Counted from the stretch's first letter, positions 1 to 6,921 are shown. The stretch is 8,913 bases of DNA from Pseudomonadota bacterium (GCA_015223015.1 JADFWK010000045.1:1-8913), one strand, 5' to 3'. Notes: generated by a model from the sequence alone, not told the origin. Numbers and translations are program-made.

Positions 1-2
1 TG

Positions 3-29
3 AATACCATGTCCTGGTTAAAGGTGTAA
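3..29 (+). CDS. C-terminal end of an upstream gene, probably fliR (partial)
   Basis: Only nine codons are visible, reading NTMSWLKV and then TAA at 27-29, directly abutting the flhB start region. fliR commonly precedes flhB, so a FliR C-terminus is the likely identity, but this rests on context and not on a recognisable motif. A competing reading in the +1-shifted frame (EYHVLVKGVSDG, stop at 38-40) would overlap flhB by 8 bp and cannot be excluded. The sequence upstream of the window would settle it. Confidence 0.4.
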   Translation, partial: NTMSWLKV

Positions 30-32
30 GTG

Positions 33-1118
33 ATGGCTGAAAAGAGTTTTGAGGAAAAAACCGAACAACCAACTCCACGGAAGAGAGAAGATGTCCGAAA
101 GAAGGGAGAGGTAGCAAAGAGCAGGGAGTTGCCTTCAGTGGCTGTACTCCTGACCGGTCTCATCACGTTAACGGTGTTTGGATCCTATATGTATTCACAG
201 ATCCAGACTATCATGAAAGGGGCATTTTCTCTTCCCACTTTGCATGATCTTAGTTTAGCAGATCTCATGGTATTTGGTGAAAAGATGATCACCTCATTTA
301 TCTTAACAATCGGCCCTCTTTTGGCGGCCATTGTTGTTGCAGCCGTGTTTTCAAATATCATGCAGGTGGGCTTTATGTTTTCCAGCGAATTGATCAAGCC
401 CAAGTTGTCAAAATTGGATCCAATTAAGGGTTTTGGCAGGCTTTTCTCCAAGCAATCGTTTATGGAATTATTCAAGTGCTTGTTAAAGTTAGCCATCGTC
501 GGGGGGATAGCCTATTGGACCTTAAGGGGTGAGATGAAAAACCTTCCCTCTTTAGGGGAGATGGAAGTGCATTCAATTGTGGCTTATATCCTCATCGCCA
601 TTTTCAAGATCTTTATCAGGTGTACCCTGGCAATGATCTTTCTCGTAGTCATCGATTATGCATTCCAGAAATGGGAGTTTGAGAAGAAGATCAAGATGAG
701 TAAGAAAGAGGTGAAGGACGAATTAAAAAGAACAGAAGGTGATCCCTTGATCAAATCAAGGATAAAGAGCATTCAGATGCAGATGGCGAGAAGGAGGATG
801 ATGCAGGCGGTTCCGCAGGCGGATGTAGTGATAACCAACCCCACGGCTCTTGCAGTTGCCTTGAAGTATGATAGTTCTGCCATGGGGGCACCTCGGTTGC
901 TCGCAAAAGGGTCAGGAGAAATAGCTGCAAAAATCAAAGAATTGGCAGCAAAACATGATATCCCTATCTTAGAGAATAGGGATCTTGCCCGCAGCCTCTA
1001 TTCCTTGGTTGAAATCGGTGAAGAAATACCACCTGCCCTGTATCAGGCTGTTGCCGAGGTTTTGGCATATATTTACAAATTGAAGGGAAAGTATGCACAT
1101 GCAGGTAGCGGAAATTGA
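33..1118 (+). CDS. flhB: FlhB, flagellar type III export switch protein
   Basis: FlhB is the inner-membrane export-gate component that changes substrate preference from rod/hook to filament proteins after self-cleavage of its cytoplasmic domain. The N-terminus (EEKTEQPTPRKREDVRKKGE, residues 7-26) is the typical FlhB opening. About four hydrophobic segments follow within residues 35-215, then a charged linker and the cytoplasmic domain, ending in the conserved IPPALYQAVAEVLAYIY stretch. Length is 361 residues, close to the family norm. Asn269-Pro270 of the cleavage site is present at the same number as in Salmonella FlhB, but the motif is NPTA (Ala272), not NPTH. I chose ATG at 33 over the adjacent GTG at 30 because an AAAGGTG element at 20-26 is better spaced from it. 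The stop codon lies inside a short repeat that fills the following gap. Confidence 0.96.
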   Translation: MAEKSFEEKTEQPTPRKREDVRKKGEVAKSRELPSVAVLLTGLITLTVFGSYMYSQIQTIMKGAFSLPTLHDLSLADLMVFGEKMITSFILTIGPLLAAIVVAAVFSNIMQVGFMFSSELIKPKLSKLDPIKGFGRLFSKQSFMELFKCLLKLAIVGGIAYWTLRGEMKNLPSLGEMEVHSIVAYILIAIFKIFIRCTLAMIFLVVIDYAFQKWEFEKKIKMSKKEVKDELKRTEGDPLIKSRIKSIQMQMARRRMMQAVPQADVVITNPTALAVALKYDSSAMGAPRLLAKGSGEIAAKIKELAAKHDIPILENRDLARSLYSLVEIGEEIPPALYQAVAEVLAYIYKLKGKYAHAGSGN

Positions 1119-1147
1119 GGAATTGTCGATTGTGGATTGAGGAATTG
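1114..1147 (+). repeat. 12-bp direct repeat ATTGAGGAATTG, two copies
   Basis: Identical 12-mers lie at 1114-1125 and 1136-1147, with related ATTG-rich sequence between them and a further GAGGG after the second. The first copy contains the flhB stop codon (TGA 1116-1118). It is the first of three different low-complexity blocks in the flhB-flhA gap. Confidence 0.85.
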
Positions 1148-1174
1148 AGGGATTACACAACGGGTACTTAATAG

Positions 1175-1202
1175 GCAGTAGGGAGTAAGCAGTAGGCATT
1201 AG
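1175..1202 (+). repeat. Imperfect heptamer tandem repeat, four units (GCAGTAG type)
   Basis: The units are GCAGTAG (1175-1181), GGAGTAA (1182-1188), GCAGTAG (1189-1195) and GCATTAG (1196-1202), in exact 7-bp register. The preceding TTAATAG (1168-1174) may be a decayed fifth unit. A different heptamer repeat with the same period lies at 6868-6888. Confidence 0.8.
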
Positions 1203-1204
1203 TA

Positions 1205-1247
1205 ACTTTAGGCACTTTAGTTCACTTTAGCTCACTTTAGGCACTTA
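1205..1247 (+). repeat. About 10-bp tandem repeat of CACTTTAG just upstream of flhA
   Basis: CACTTTAG occurs at 1213-1220, 1223-1230 and 1233-1240, separated by dinucleotides TT and CT. It is flanked by partial copies ACTTTAG (1205-1211) and CACTTA (1242-1247). The array ends two bases before the flhA ATG at 1250, so it occupies the whole region where a Shine-Dalgarno sequence would normally be. Confidence 0.9.
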
Positions 1248-1249
1248 CA

Positions 1250-3337
1250 ATGGAAGATGTCGTAGAATCAAAATCGAGTCCTGGCGCTGTCAGTGAGATG
1301 CTGACCGTTGTTGGGGTGGTTACGGTCCTGGTGGTTATGATTATCCCGCTACCGCCCATGGTCCTGGATTTCCTTCTAGCGCTGAATATCACACTGGCGA
1401 TAACTATCCTCCTGATTGCCATGTATTCACTCAAACCCCTGGATTTTTCCATATTCCCCTCACTGCTTTTGGTGGTGACCCTGTTTCGGCTTTCCCTCAA
1501 TGTGGCATCTACTCGTTTGATACTGCTCCATGGCAACGAGGGGCCTCTGGCAGCAGGGAAGGTTATCAAGTCTTTTGGAGGTTTTGTGGTCGGAGGAGAT
1601 TACGTAGTAGGCATGATCGTCTTTGCTATCCTGGTTATTATTAATTTTGTGGTTATTACCAAGGGCGCCACCAGGATCGCTGAGGTTGCTGCGCGATTCA
1701 CCCTTGATGCCATGCCTGGAAAGCAGATGAGCATTGATGCAGATCTAAACGCCGGGCTGATAGATGAGGATGAAGCAAAGCGGCGCCGAAGCACGATTGC
1801 ACGGGAGGCTGAATTCCATGGAGCAATGGATGGTGCAGCGAAATTTGTGAGAGGAGACGCAATCGCAGGGATAATTATTACCCTGATTAATATTATTGGC
1901 GGATTTGTTATCGGGGTACTTCAAAAAAAGATGTCTGCTATTGACGCTGCCCAGGCCTATACCCTTTTGACTATCGGTGATGGGCTCGTATCACAGATCC
2001 CTGCACTCACCATATCAACTGCCGCCGGTATAGTGGTCAGCAGGGCAGCATCAGAAGACACCATGGGAAAGGAATTCGGCAAGCAGTTCTTTGGTTATCC
2101 AAAGGCTATCTATCTTGCTGCGTTCACCATCTTCTTTTTCGGGCTTATTCCTGGCTTACCACACGTACCGTTCATAGTACTCTCCATACTCATTGCTAGC
2201 AGCGTCTACCTTGCGAGCAGGAGAAGCCAGGCATTGAAGGAAAAAGAGATTGCAACAAAGAAGAAGGAGAAGGTGGAGATGGGGCCTGAACCGGTGGAGC
2301 ATCTGCTGCTGGTTGACCCTCTTGAACTGGAAGTAGGGTATGGCCTCATCCCCCTGGTTGATAGAGAGCAGGGTGGAGAATTTCTGGATAGGGTTCGATC
2401 AATCAGACGACAGTTTGCCATTGACATGGGTTTGGTAATACCACCGATCCATATCAGAGATAATCTCCAACTAGATTCAGCTGAGTACCAGGTTTTGCTG
2501 AAAGGGGTGAGGATAGCGGGCGCTGAATTGATGGTGAATCACTATTTGGCTATGGACCCCGGAGATGCTACCCGAAAAATTGCGGGAATAGAAACACGGG
2601 AGCCTTCATTTAATCTGCCTGCTGTTTGGATACCGGAGGCAACCAAAGAAGAAGCAAAGCTTGCCGGCTACACGGTGGTTGATAGTGTTACGATTATGGC
2701 CACCCATCTGACCGAAGTCCTTCGAAAGCACCTCTCGGAATTGTTGGGCAGGCAAGAGGTTCAAAACTTGCTTGATAATCTGAGCAGGTCATATCCGAAG
2801 GCGGTTGAGGAGTTAGTGCCAAATCTTCTTTCCTTAGGGGGTGTGCAAAAGGTCTTACAAAATCTGTTACGGGAGCGCATTTCTATCAGGGACATATTAA
2901 CCGTTGTAGAGACCCTCGCCGACTATGCCCCCCTGACAAAGGACCCGGAGCTCTTAACCGAATACGTGAGGCACAAGCTTTCCAGATCAATTATCAGCCC
3001 TCACATGGGAGAGGATGGGGTGCTGAAACTGATAACCATGGCTCAGGATGTAGAAGATATACTCCTTAAAGGCATACAGAAGACGGAACACGGCTCGTAT
3101 CTTTCTGTTGACCCAAAGGTTGTAGATCCAATTCTTGCCTCTATCAAAGAGGAGGCAGAAAAGGCCATGGCAAAGAATATTCAACCGATTCTTCTCACAT
3201 CGCCGACAGTGCGAAGGCATCTAAAGCAATTAGTAGAACAGTTTATTCCTTCTTTGATAGTGTTGTCTCAGAGTGAGCTACTAAGTGACATAAGATTTCA
3301 ATCCATTGGAGAGGTGAACTCAGGCTATGCAGGTTAG
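1250..3337 (+). CDS. flhA: FlhA, flagellar type III export gate protein
   Basis: FlhA is the large membrane protein of the flagellar export gate; its cytoplasmic domains form a ring that docks chaperone-substrate complexes. The protein has 695 residues, the normal family size. Residues 18-330 carry about eight hydrophobic segments, beginning with VVMIIPLPPMVLDFLLALNI (28-47). The conserved RLSLNVASTRLIL (80-92) follows, then the FHIPEP loop around 140-203, including KFVRGDAIAG, where Lys198 and Asp203 match the functionally important Lys203/Asp208 of Salmonella FlhA. The cytosolic domain occupies about 345-695. The start is supported because the family motif begins about 20 residues in and no better start lies upstream. 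There is no Shine-Dalgarno sequence: the upstream 45 bp are tandem repeat. The 3' end overlaps flhF by 11 bp, suggesting coupled translation. Confidence 0.97.
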   Translation: MEDVVESKSSPGAVSEMLTVVGVVTVLVVMIIPLPPMVLDFLLALNITLAITILLIAMYSLKPLDFSIFPSLLLVVTLFRLSLNVASTRLILLHGNEGPLAAGKVIKSFGGFVVGGDYVVGMIVFAILVIINFVVITKGATRIAEVAARFTLDAMPGKQMSIDADLNAGLIDEDEAKRRRSTIAREAEFHGAMDGAAKFVRGDAIAGIIITLINIIGGFVIGVLQKKMSAIDAAQAYTLLTIGDGLVSQIPALTISTAAGIVVSRAASEDTMGKEFGKQFFGYPKAIYLAAFTIFFFGLIPGLPHVPFIVLSILIASSVYLASRRSQALKEKEIATKKKEKVEMGPEPVEHLLLVDPLELEVGYGLIPLVDREQGGEFLDRVRSIRRQFAIDMGLVIPPIHIRDNLQLDSAEYQVLLKGVRIAGAELMVNHYLAMDPGDATRKIAGIETREPSFNLPAVWIPEATKEEAKLAGYTVVDSVTIMATHLTEVLRKHLSELLGRQEVQNLLDNLSRSYPKAVEELVPNLLSLGGVQKVLQNLLRERISIRDILTVVETLADYAPLTKDPELLTEYVRHKLSRSIISPHMGEDGVLKLITMAQDVEDILLKGIQKTEHGSYLSVDPKVVDPILASIKEEAEKAMAKNIQPILLTSPTVRRHLKQLVEQFIPSLIVLSQSELLSDIRFQSIGEVNSGYAG

Positions 3338-4382
3338 AAAATACCAGGCAGGCACAATTAAAGAGGCCGTGGCTATGGTTAGGAATGTTTTGGGTCCGGA
3401 AGCCATGATACTTTCAACGAAGAAATTGGGGAAAAAGGGTGAAAACAGTCTGTTTGAGATTGCCGCAGTACCAGCAGGAGATCACAGTTCTCACACCAAT
3501 CTGAGTCCTTTGCAGGAAGTAAAATCAGAACTGATGAGTATTAGAGAAATGATCTATCTTTTGAATGATTCTGGAGGCACATTCGAAAGAATAATACTGA
3601 ATCCAGCTCTCACCAACCTCTATGCGCAACTGATCAGGAGCGGCGTTAAGGATCATTATGCCAAGCTCTTCCTGGAAAAGGCTGGCGCACTTGATGGAGT
3701 GTCGGCTGCCCCTGTGAAAGATATCCGTGAGAGAGCGATCAAAGAGATTATGGAGGTAATCGAGCTAAGAGATCCCTTTACACCAACAGATAAAAGGCAG
3801 GTAGTTGCGGCCTTTGTCGGGACAACCGGCGTGGGAAAGACTACTACCATTGCAAAGCTCGCTGCACAGCTCATGCTTAAGGCAGGGAAAAAGGTGGGCC
3901 TAGTCTCTATAGATAACTACAGGATAGGTGCTATGGAACAGCTCAAGACCTATGCGCATATTTTAGGTATACCTTGTTTTCCAGCATTTACGAGAAAAGA
4001 TTTGCTTTTTGCCCTGAAGAGAATGGAAACGGCCGATGCTGTGTTGATCGATACCGCAGGCCAGAGCCAGTATGATACGGACAGGATAGAGGCACTTAAA
4101 AAGATGATGACCAATGATTTGGCAATAAGTTCCCATCTCCTTTTGAGCGTTGCAACTACTGAGTCAGAGATGAACCAGACAGCTCTTAATTTCAGCCCCC
4201 TAGGATTTCAAAGCTATATATTTACCAAGATAGATGAAACAGAAACCTGTGGATCAGTAATAAACCAGATAATGAGACTACAGGCACCTGTTTCCTACCT
4301 TACTACGGGGCAGAATGTACCGGAGGATATTGAGAGGGCGCATAAGGGGAGAATCCTACAACTCTTATTGAATGAAAATTAA
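3327..4382 (+). CDS. flhF: FlhF, SRP-family GTPase for flagellar placement
   Basis: FlhF is an SRP-type GTPase that marks the site of flagellar assembly, usually the pole in polarly flagellated bacteria, and dimerises on GTP binding. In 351 residues it shows the FlhF start (QVRKYQAGTIKEAVAMVRN), a short variable N-terminal region, the N domain (about 65-155) and the G domain: P-loop GTTGVGKTTT (165-174), SIDNYRIGA (194-202), DTAGQ (242-246), TKIDE (300-304) and the C-terminal GQNVPEDIERA stretch. Two variations from the usual consensus are visible: DNYR in place of DTYR, and DTAGQ where SRP-type GTPases normally have DTAGR. A strong GGAGAGGTGA element (3308-3317) precedes the ATG, which lies inside the end of flhA. 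The next gene is its usual partner flhG. Confidence 0.95.
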   Translation: MQVRKYQAGTIKEAVAMVRNVLGPEAMILSTKKLGKKGENSLFEIAAVPAGDHSSHTNLSPLQEVKSELMSIREMIYLLNDSGGTFERIILNPALTNLYAQLIRSGVKDHYAKLFLEKAGALDGVSAAPVKDIRERAIKEIMEVIELRDPFTPTDKRQVVAAFVGTTGVGKTTTIAKLAAQLMLKAGKKVGLVSIDNYRIGAMEQLKTYAHILGIPCFPAFTRKDLLFALKRMETADAVLIDTAGQSQYDTDRIEALKKMMTNDLAISSHLLLSVATTESEMNQTALNFSPLGFQSYIFTKIDETETCGSVINQIMRLQAPVSYLTTGQNVPEDIERAHKGRILQLLLNEN

Positions 4383-4408
4383 TCTATTTTTCACTGGAGA
4401 ATGAATCG

Positions 4409-5341
4409 ATGGATCAGGCAACAGGGTTAAGAAGGATGGTAAAGGGAAAATCTGATAAAATTTACCGGCTGAGAAGGGATAACCGATCTCAATCATTTTC
4501 GTCACAAACCAAACCCAGGGTCATTGCCATTACGAGTGGCAAGGGTGGTGTGGGGAAAACAAATGCAGTCGGTAACGTAGCTATTGCATGTCAAAGGATG
4601 GGGAAAAAGGTTTTAATCTTTGATGCCGATCTGGGGCTGGCGAATATTGATATTATCTTTGGTCTTAATCCCAAGCACACCATTGCGGAGGTCATAAAAG
4701 GTGAAAAAGGGCTATCTCAGATCATCGTTACCGGGCCGGAAGGCGTTGCAGTCATGCCCGCCAGTTCAGGTGTGCAGGAATTGGTGCACCTGACAGAAGG
4801 CCAGAAGATAAACCTCCTCAATGAATTTGATACCTTGAATAACAACTTTGATATTCTGTTGATCGATACCGGTGCAGGGATCTCCTCAAATGTTATCTAT
4901 TTCAATCTGGCAGCGCAAGAAAGGATCGTCATTGTAACCCCAGAACCCACCTCTATCACCGATGCCTATGCCCTTATGAAGGTGATGTTCCGCCAGCATG
5001 GAACGAAGAGCTTTCTTCTTTTGGTAAATATGGTCGAAGATGAAAAAGAGGCACGGTCAGTGTATCAGAACCTGAGCAAAGTTGTGGCACGCTTTATGGG
5101 CGGCATATCAATAGATTATGCCGGATTTATCCCATGGGATAGTTGTTTGCAAGAGTCAGTGACGAGAAGGGAACCGGTAGTATGTTGTTACCCTGAGTCA
5201 TCGTCAAGTAAGAGCTTCAAAGAACTGGCTCATTATCTCGTTAAACAGAGAGATAGAAGACCAATTGATGGTAATATTAAATTCTTCTGGAAAAGACTTA
5301 TGGCAGGAATGCCGGGCCAAGGGAATGAAGGCAGAGATTAA
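4409..5341 (+). CDS. flhG: FlhG (FleN/YlxH), MinD-like ATPase controlling flagellar number
   Basis: FlhG is a ParA/MinD-family ATPase that limits flagellar number and stimulates the FlhF GTPase. The 310-residue protein begins MDQATGLRRM, carrying the N-terminal DQAxxLR motif known as the FlhF-activating segment. Then come the deviant Walker A SGKGGVGKT (43-51, signature Lys45), FDADLGLANID (71-81), LIDTGAGIS (151-159) and VTPEPTSITDAYALMK (176-191). Residues 268-300 form a likely amphipathic membrane-targeting region with IKFFWKRLM, as expected for MinD relatives. GGAG at 4396-4399 gives a good ribosome binding site. The gene is 26 bp after flhF and its last 17 bp overlap the proposed fliA start. 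Confidence 0.95.
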   Translation: MDQATGLRRMVKGKSDKIYRLRRDNRSQSFSSQTKPRVIAITSGKGGVGKTNAVGNVAIACQRMGKKVLIFDADLGLANIDIIFGLNPKHTIAEVIKGEKGLSQIIVTGPEGVAVMPASSGVQELVHLTEGQKINLLNEFDTLNNNFDILLIDTGAGISSNVIYFNLAAQERIVIVTPEPTSITDAYALMKVMFRQHGTKSFLLLVNMVEDEKEARSVYQNLSKVVARFMGGISIDYAGFIPWDSCLQESVTRREPVVCCYPESSSSKSFKELAHYLVKQRDRRPIDGNIKFFWKRLMAGMPGQGNEGRD

Positions 5342-6083
5342 TAGATATCAACAGGGCTACGAAATAGAACAGGGAAAAGTGGATCCAAAGCTCAGAGAAG
5401 AGCTCGTCGTTAAATATGCCCCCCTTGTAAGATATATTGCTGGCAGGATGGCGGTCAGGGTACCCCCCAATGTATCGAGAGAAGAGCTGACCAGTGCAGG
5501 GATAGTCGGGTTGCTCGATGCCCTTGATAAATTTGACTCAGAGATGGGGATTAAGTTTCAGACTTACGCAGAGCACAGGATTCGGGGGGCCATATTAGAT
5601 GAGTTGAGAAAAATGGACTGGATTCCCCGGTCTGTCAGGAAGGATATTCATCGGATTGAAGATGCTATGCTGAGCCTGAATTCCAGACTTAGTAGGGAAC
5701 CAGACGATGCCGAGGTTGCCCAAGAGCTTGATATTGATATTGACACCTATTACAAGATGGTCAGCAGAGCCCAGGGTGTGAGTCTGCTCAGCCTTGATAA
5801 GATTATGCCGGATGGGTCTGCCCCAGCATTCACCAAACAGGCCTCGGTTGGTCCTTCCCCTCTTGATGCATTAAAGGTAAAAGAACTGAAGAATGTTATT
5901 TCTGAGGTCCTTTCAGAGCTTTCAGAAAAGGAGCAGTTGGTTGTAGCACTCTATTACTATGAGGAATTGACATTAAAGGAAATAGCCAGGGTGCTCAGCC
6001 TAACAGAGTCAAGGATTTCTCAAATTCACTCAAAGGCAATAATTCGTTTGAGGTCAAAACTTAGATCCTATTACGAAGGTTAA
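5325..6083 (+). CDS. fliA: FliA, flagellar sigma-28 factor
   Basis: This is an RNA polymerase sigma factor of the FliA/SigD group, which transcribes late flagellar and chemotaxis genes. From ATG 5325 it has 252 residues. Region 2 is clear: LVVKYAPLVRYIAGRMA (27-43), LTSAGIVGLLDALDKFD (55-71), FQTYAEHRIRGAILDELRKMDWIPRSVR (78-105), where the last part is the FliA-typical region 2.4/3 hallmark. Region 3 spans about 108-160. Region 4 is SELSEKEQLVVALYYYEELTLKEIARVLSLTESRISQIHSKAI (197-239), with a helix-turn-helix. An open frame extends upstream to TTG 5265, but those codons lie deep inside flhG and do not resemble family N-termini. MKAEINRYQ fits better, although its AAGGGA element abuts the ATG. 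The overlap with flhG suggests translational coupling. Confidence 0.94.
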   Translation: MKAEINRYQQGYEIEQGKVDPKLREELVVKYAPLVRYIAGRMAVRVPPNVSREELTSAGIVGLLDALDKFDSEMGIKFQTYAEHRIRGAILDELRKMDWIPRSVRKDIHRIEDAMLSLNSRLSREPDDAEVAQELDIDIDTYYKMVSRAQGVSLLSLDKIMPDGSAPAFTKQASVGPSPLDALKVKELKNVISEVLSELSEKEQLVVALYYYEELTLKEIARVLSLTESRISQIHSKAIIRLRSKLRSYYEG

Positions 6084-6085
6084 AC

Positions 6086-6748
6086 ATGGTTTCTCCAGAG
6101 CACGACGAAAATGCAGCGGGACTCAATGGAGGTGAATTGGATGAATTGGGGGAAGAACAGACTGGAGCAATCTCAGAAGAGGAGAATTCAGAAGGTTCTG
6201 AAGAGGAAGAATTCCCTGCAAATGAACTAGATGAATCAGATGACGCCAAAACGAAACCGAGTTCAGGGAAGAAAAAGACCAATCAACCAGACAGGAGAGG
6301 GAGCGGTAAAAAAGGGTTGTGGATAGTGAGCACAATCGGGCTCTGTGTTCTGATAGGCATAGGATACCTTTATCTGAAAGAGGAAAAATTTAAAGGATTA
6401 CCGAGGCAAAACAGCGAGACGGTCCCCCTTGCCAGGATCTCAGGCCCTGAAGAGCGAGTACTGCTCTTTGATTCATTTATTATTCCCATTCCAGAGAACA
6501 GGGAATTCACGTATATCTCTTTAAGTATTTCCTTTAAATTGCCGAATAAAGAAATAAAGAGACAAATGACGGACAAGAAAAAGGAGTTTAGGGGAATCAT
6601 TTACGACATATTAACCGAGGAGATCAGCAAGAGAAAGGAGGTTCCTCCCTTAGAAAGCCTGAAGAAGCTCATAATCGGCGGAGTAAATAGTGCCTTGTCT
6701 ACCGGGGAGGTTCATAAAGTATATGTAACAAAATTTCTGGCTATTTGA
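6086..6748 (+). CDS. FliL-like single-pass membrane protein with long charged N-terminal tail
   Basis: The 220-residue protein has three parts. Residues 1-54 contain 21 Asp/Glu and no Lys/Arg. Residues 55-76 are basic (nine Lys/Arg). One transmembrane helix follows (about 77-97), then a C-terminal domain that should be periplasmic by the positive-inside rule. That domain has a FliL-like pattern: a beta stretch (FTYISLSISFKLP, 141-153), a helix with RGIIYDILTEE (169-179), a helix SLKKLIIGGVNSAL (191-204) and a closing strand HKVYVTKFLAI (210-220) resembling the 'VYFTEFVI' ending of FliL. FliL proteins ring the stator units and support torque. The assignment is by fold pattern, not by strong identity, and fliL usually sits next to fliM. 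It lies 2 bp after fliA with GAAGG (6076-6080) as ribosome binding site, so it is probably cotranscribed. Confidence 0.7.
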   Translation: MVSPEHDENAAGLNGGELDELGEEQTGAISEEENSEGSEEEEFPANELDESDDAKTKPSSGKKKTNQPDRRGSGKKGLWIVSTIGLCVLIGIGYLYLKEEKFKGLPRQNSETVPLARISGPEERVLLFDSFIIPIPENREFTYISLSISFKLPNKEIKRQMTDKKKEFRGIIYDILTEEISKRKEVPPLESLKKLIIGGVNSALSTGEVHKVYVTKFLAI

Positions 6749-6752
6749 TTTT

Positions 6753-6772
6753 CGGGCTCTGTGAGCAGCCCG
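6753..6772 (+). other. Small GC-rich hairpin in the gap after the FliL-like gene
   Basis: CGGGCT (6753-6758) can pair with AGCCCG (6767-6772) around an 8-nt loop that itself contains GAGC complementary to GCTC. It begins 4 bp after the stop codon. No T-run follows, so it is not a standard intrinsic terminator. It could act as a weak attenuator or an mRNA 3'-end stabiliser, or be chance. Confidence 0.35.
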
Positions 6773-6867
6773 TTGCCAGAGGCAGATGGCATTTCTGAAC
6801 ACTGAGATGGAACAGAGCGAATGCCCTGGTTTTGTTGATGTGTGGTCGGTTTACTTGTTTCTTTCGA

Positions 6868-6888
6868 CTAACAGCTGACAACTAACAA
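6868..6888 (+). repeat. Heptamer tandem repeat, three units (CTAACAA type)
   Basis: Units CTAACAG (6868-6874), CTGACAA (6875-6881) and CTAACAA (6882-6888) are in exact 7-bp register. They lie about 30 bp upstream of the next gene. The period matches the heptamers at 1175-1202, but the unit sequence differs. Confidence 0.75.
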
Positions 6889-6921
6889 CCAATACTGCTC
6901 ATTTGCCAGGTAGGAGAAGAA

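Noticed and set aside
2..31. Shifted-frame peptide EYHVLVKGV at the window start resembling EYQVLLKGV in FlhA (about 2489-2518)
   Set aside because: The match is short and imperfect, and the frame containing it is not clearly coding. Probably coincidence, though the upstream sequence would be worth a look.
1119..1249. Possibility that the repeats are a CRISPR array
   Set aside because: Units are 7-12 bp with no unique spacers of uniform length and no cas genes nearby.
1237..1569. Long open frames on the - strand opposite flhA, fliA/FliL-like and other genes
   Set aside because: They lie antisense to strongly supported genes, show no family motifs and have low-complexity Ser-rich translations typical of shadow frames.
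5265..5324. Longer fliA reading frame starting at TTG 5265 or ATG 5268
   Set aside because: It would overlap flhG by over 70 bp, has no ribosome site, and the added residues do not resemble FliA N-termini.
6786..6878. A 30-codon open frame (MAFLNTEMEQ...) in the gap after the FliL-like gene
   Set aside because: Its AGAGG element is only about 3 bp from the ATG, the peptide has no recognisable feature and its end runs into the heptamer repeat. Most likely chance.
6749..6921. Search for sigma-54 (TGGCAC-N5-TTGC) or sigma-28 (TAAA-N15-GCCGATAA) promoters before the small charged gene
   Set aside because: No match close to either consensus was found by eye. The same holds for 1119-1249 and 8810-8906.
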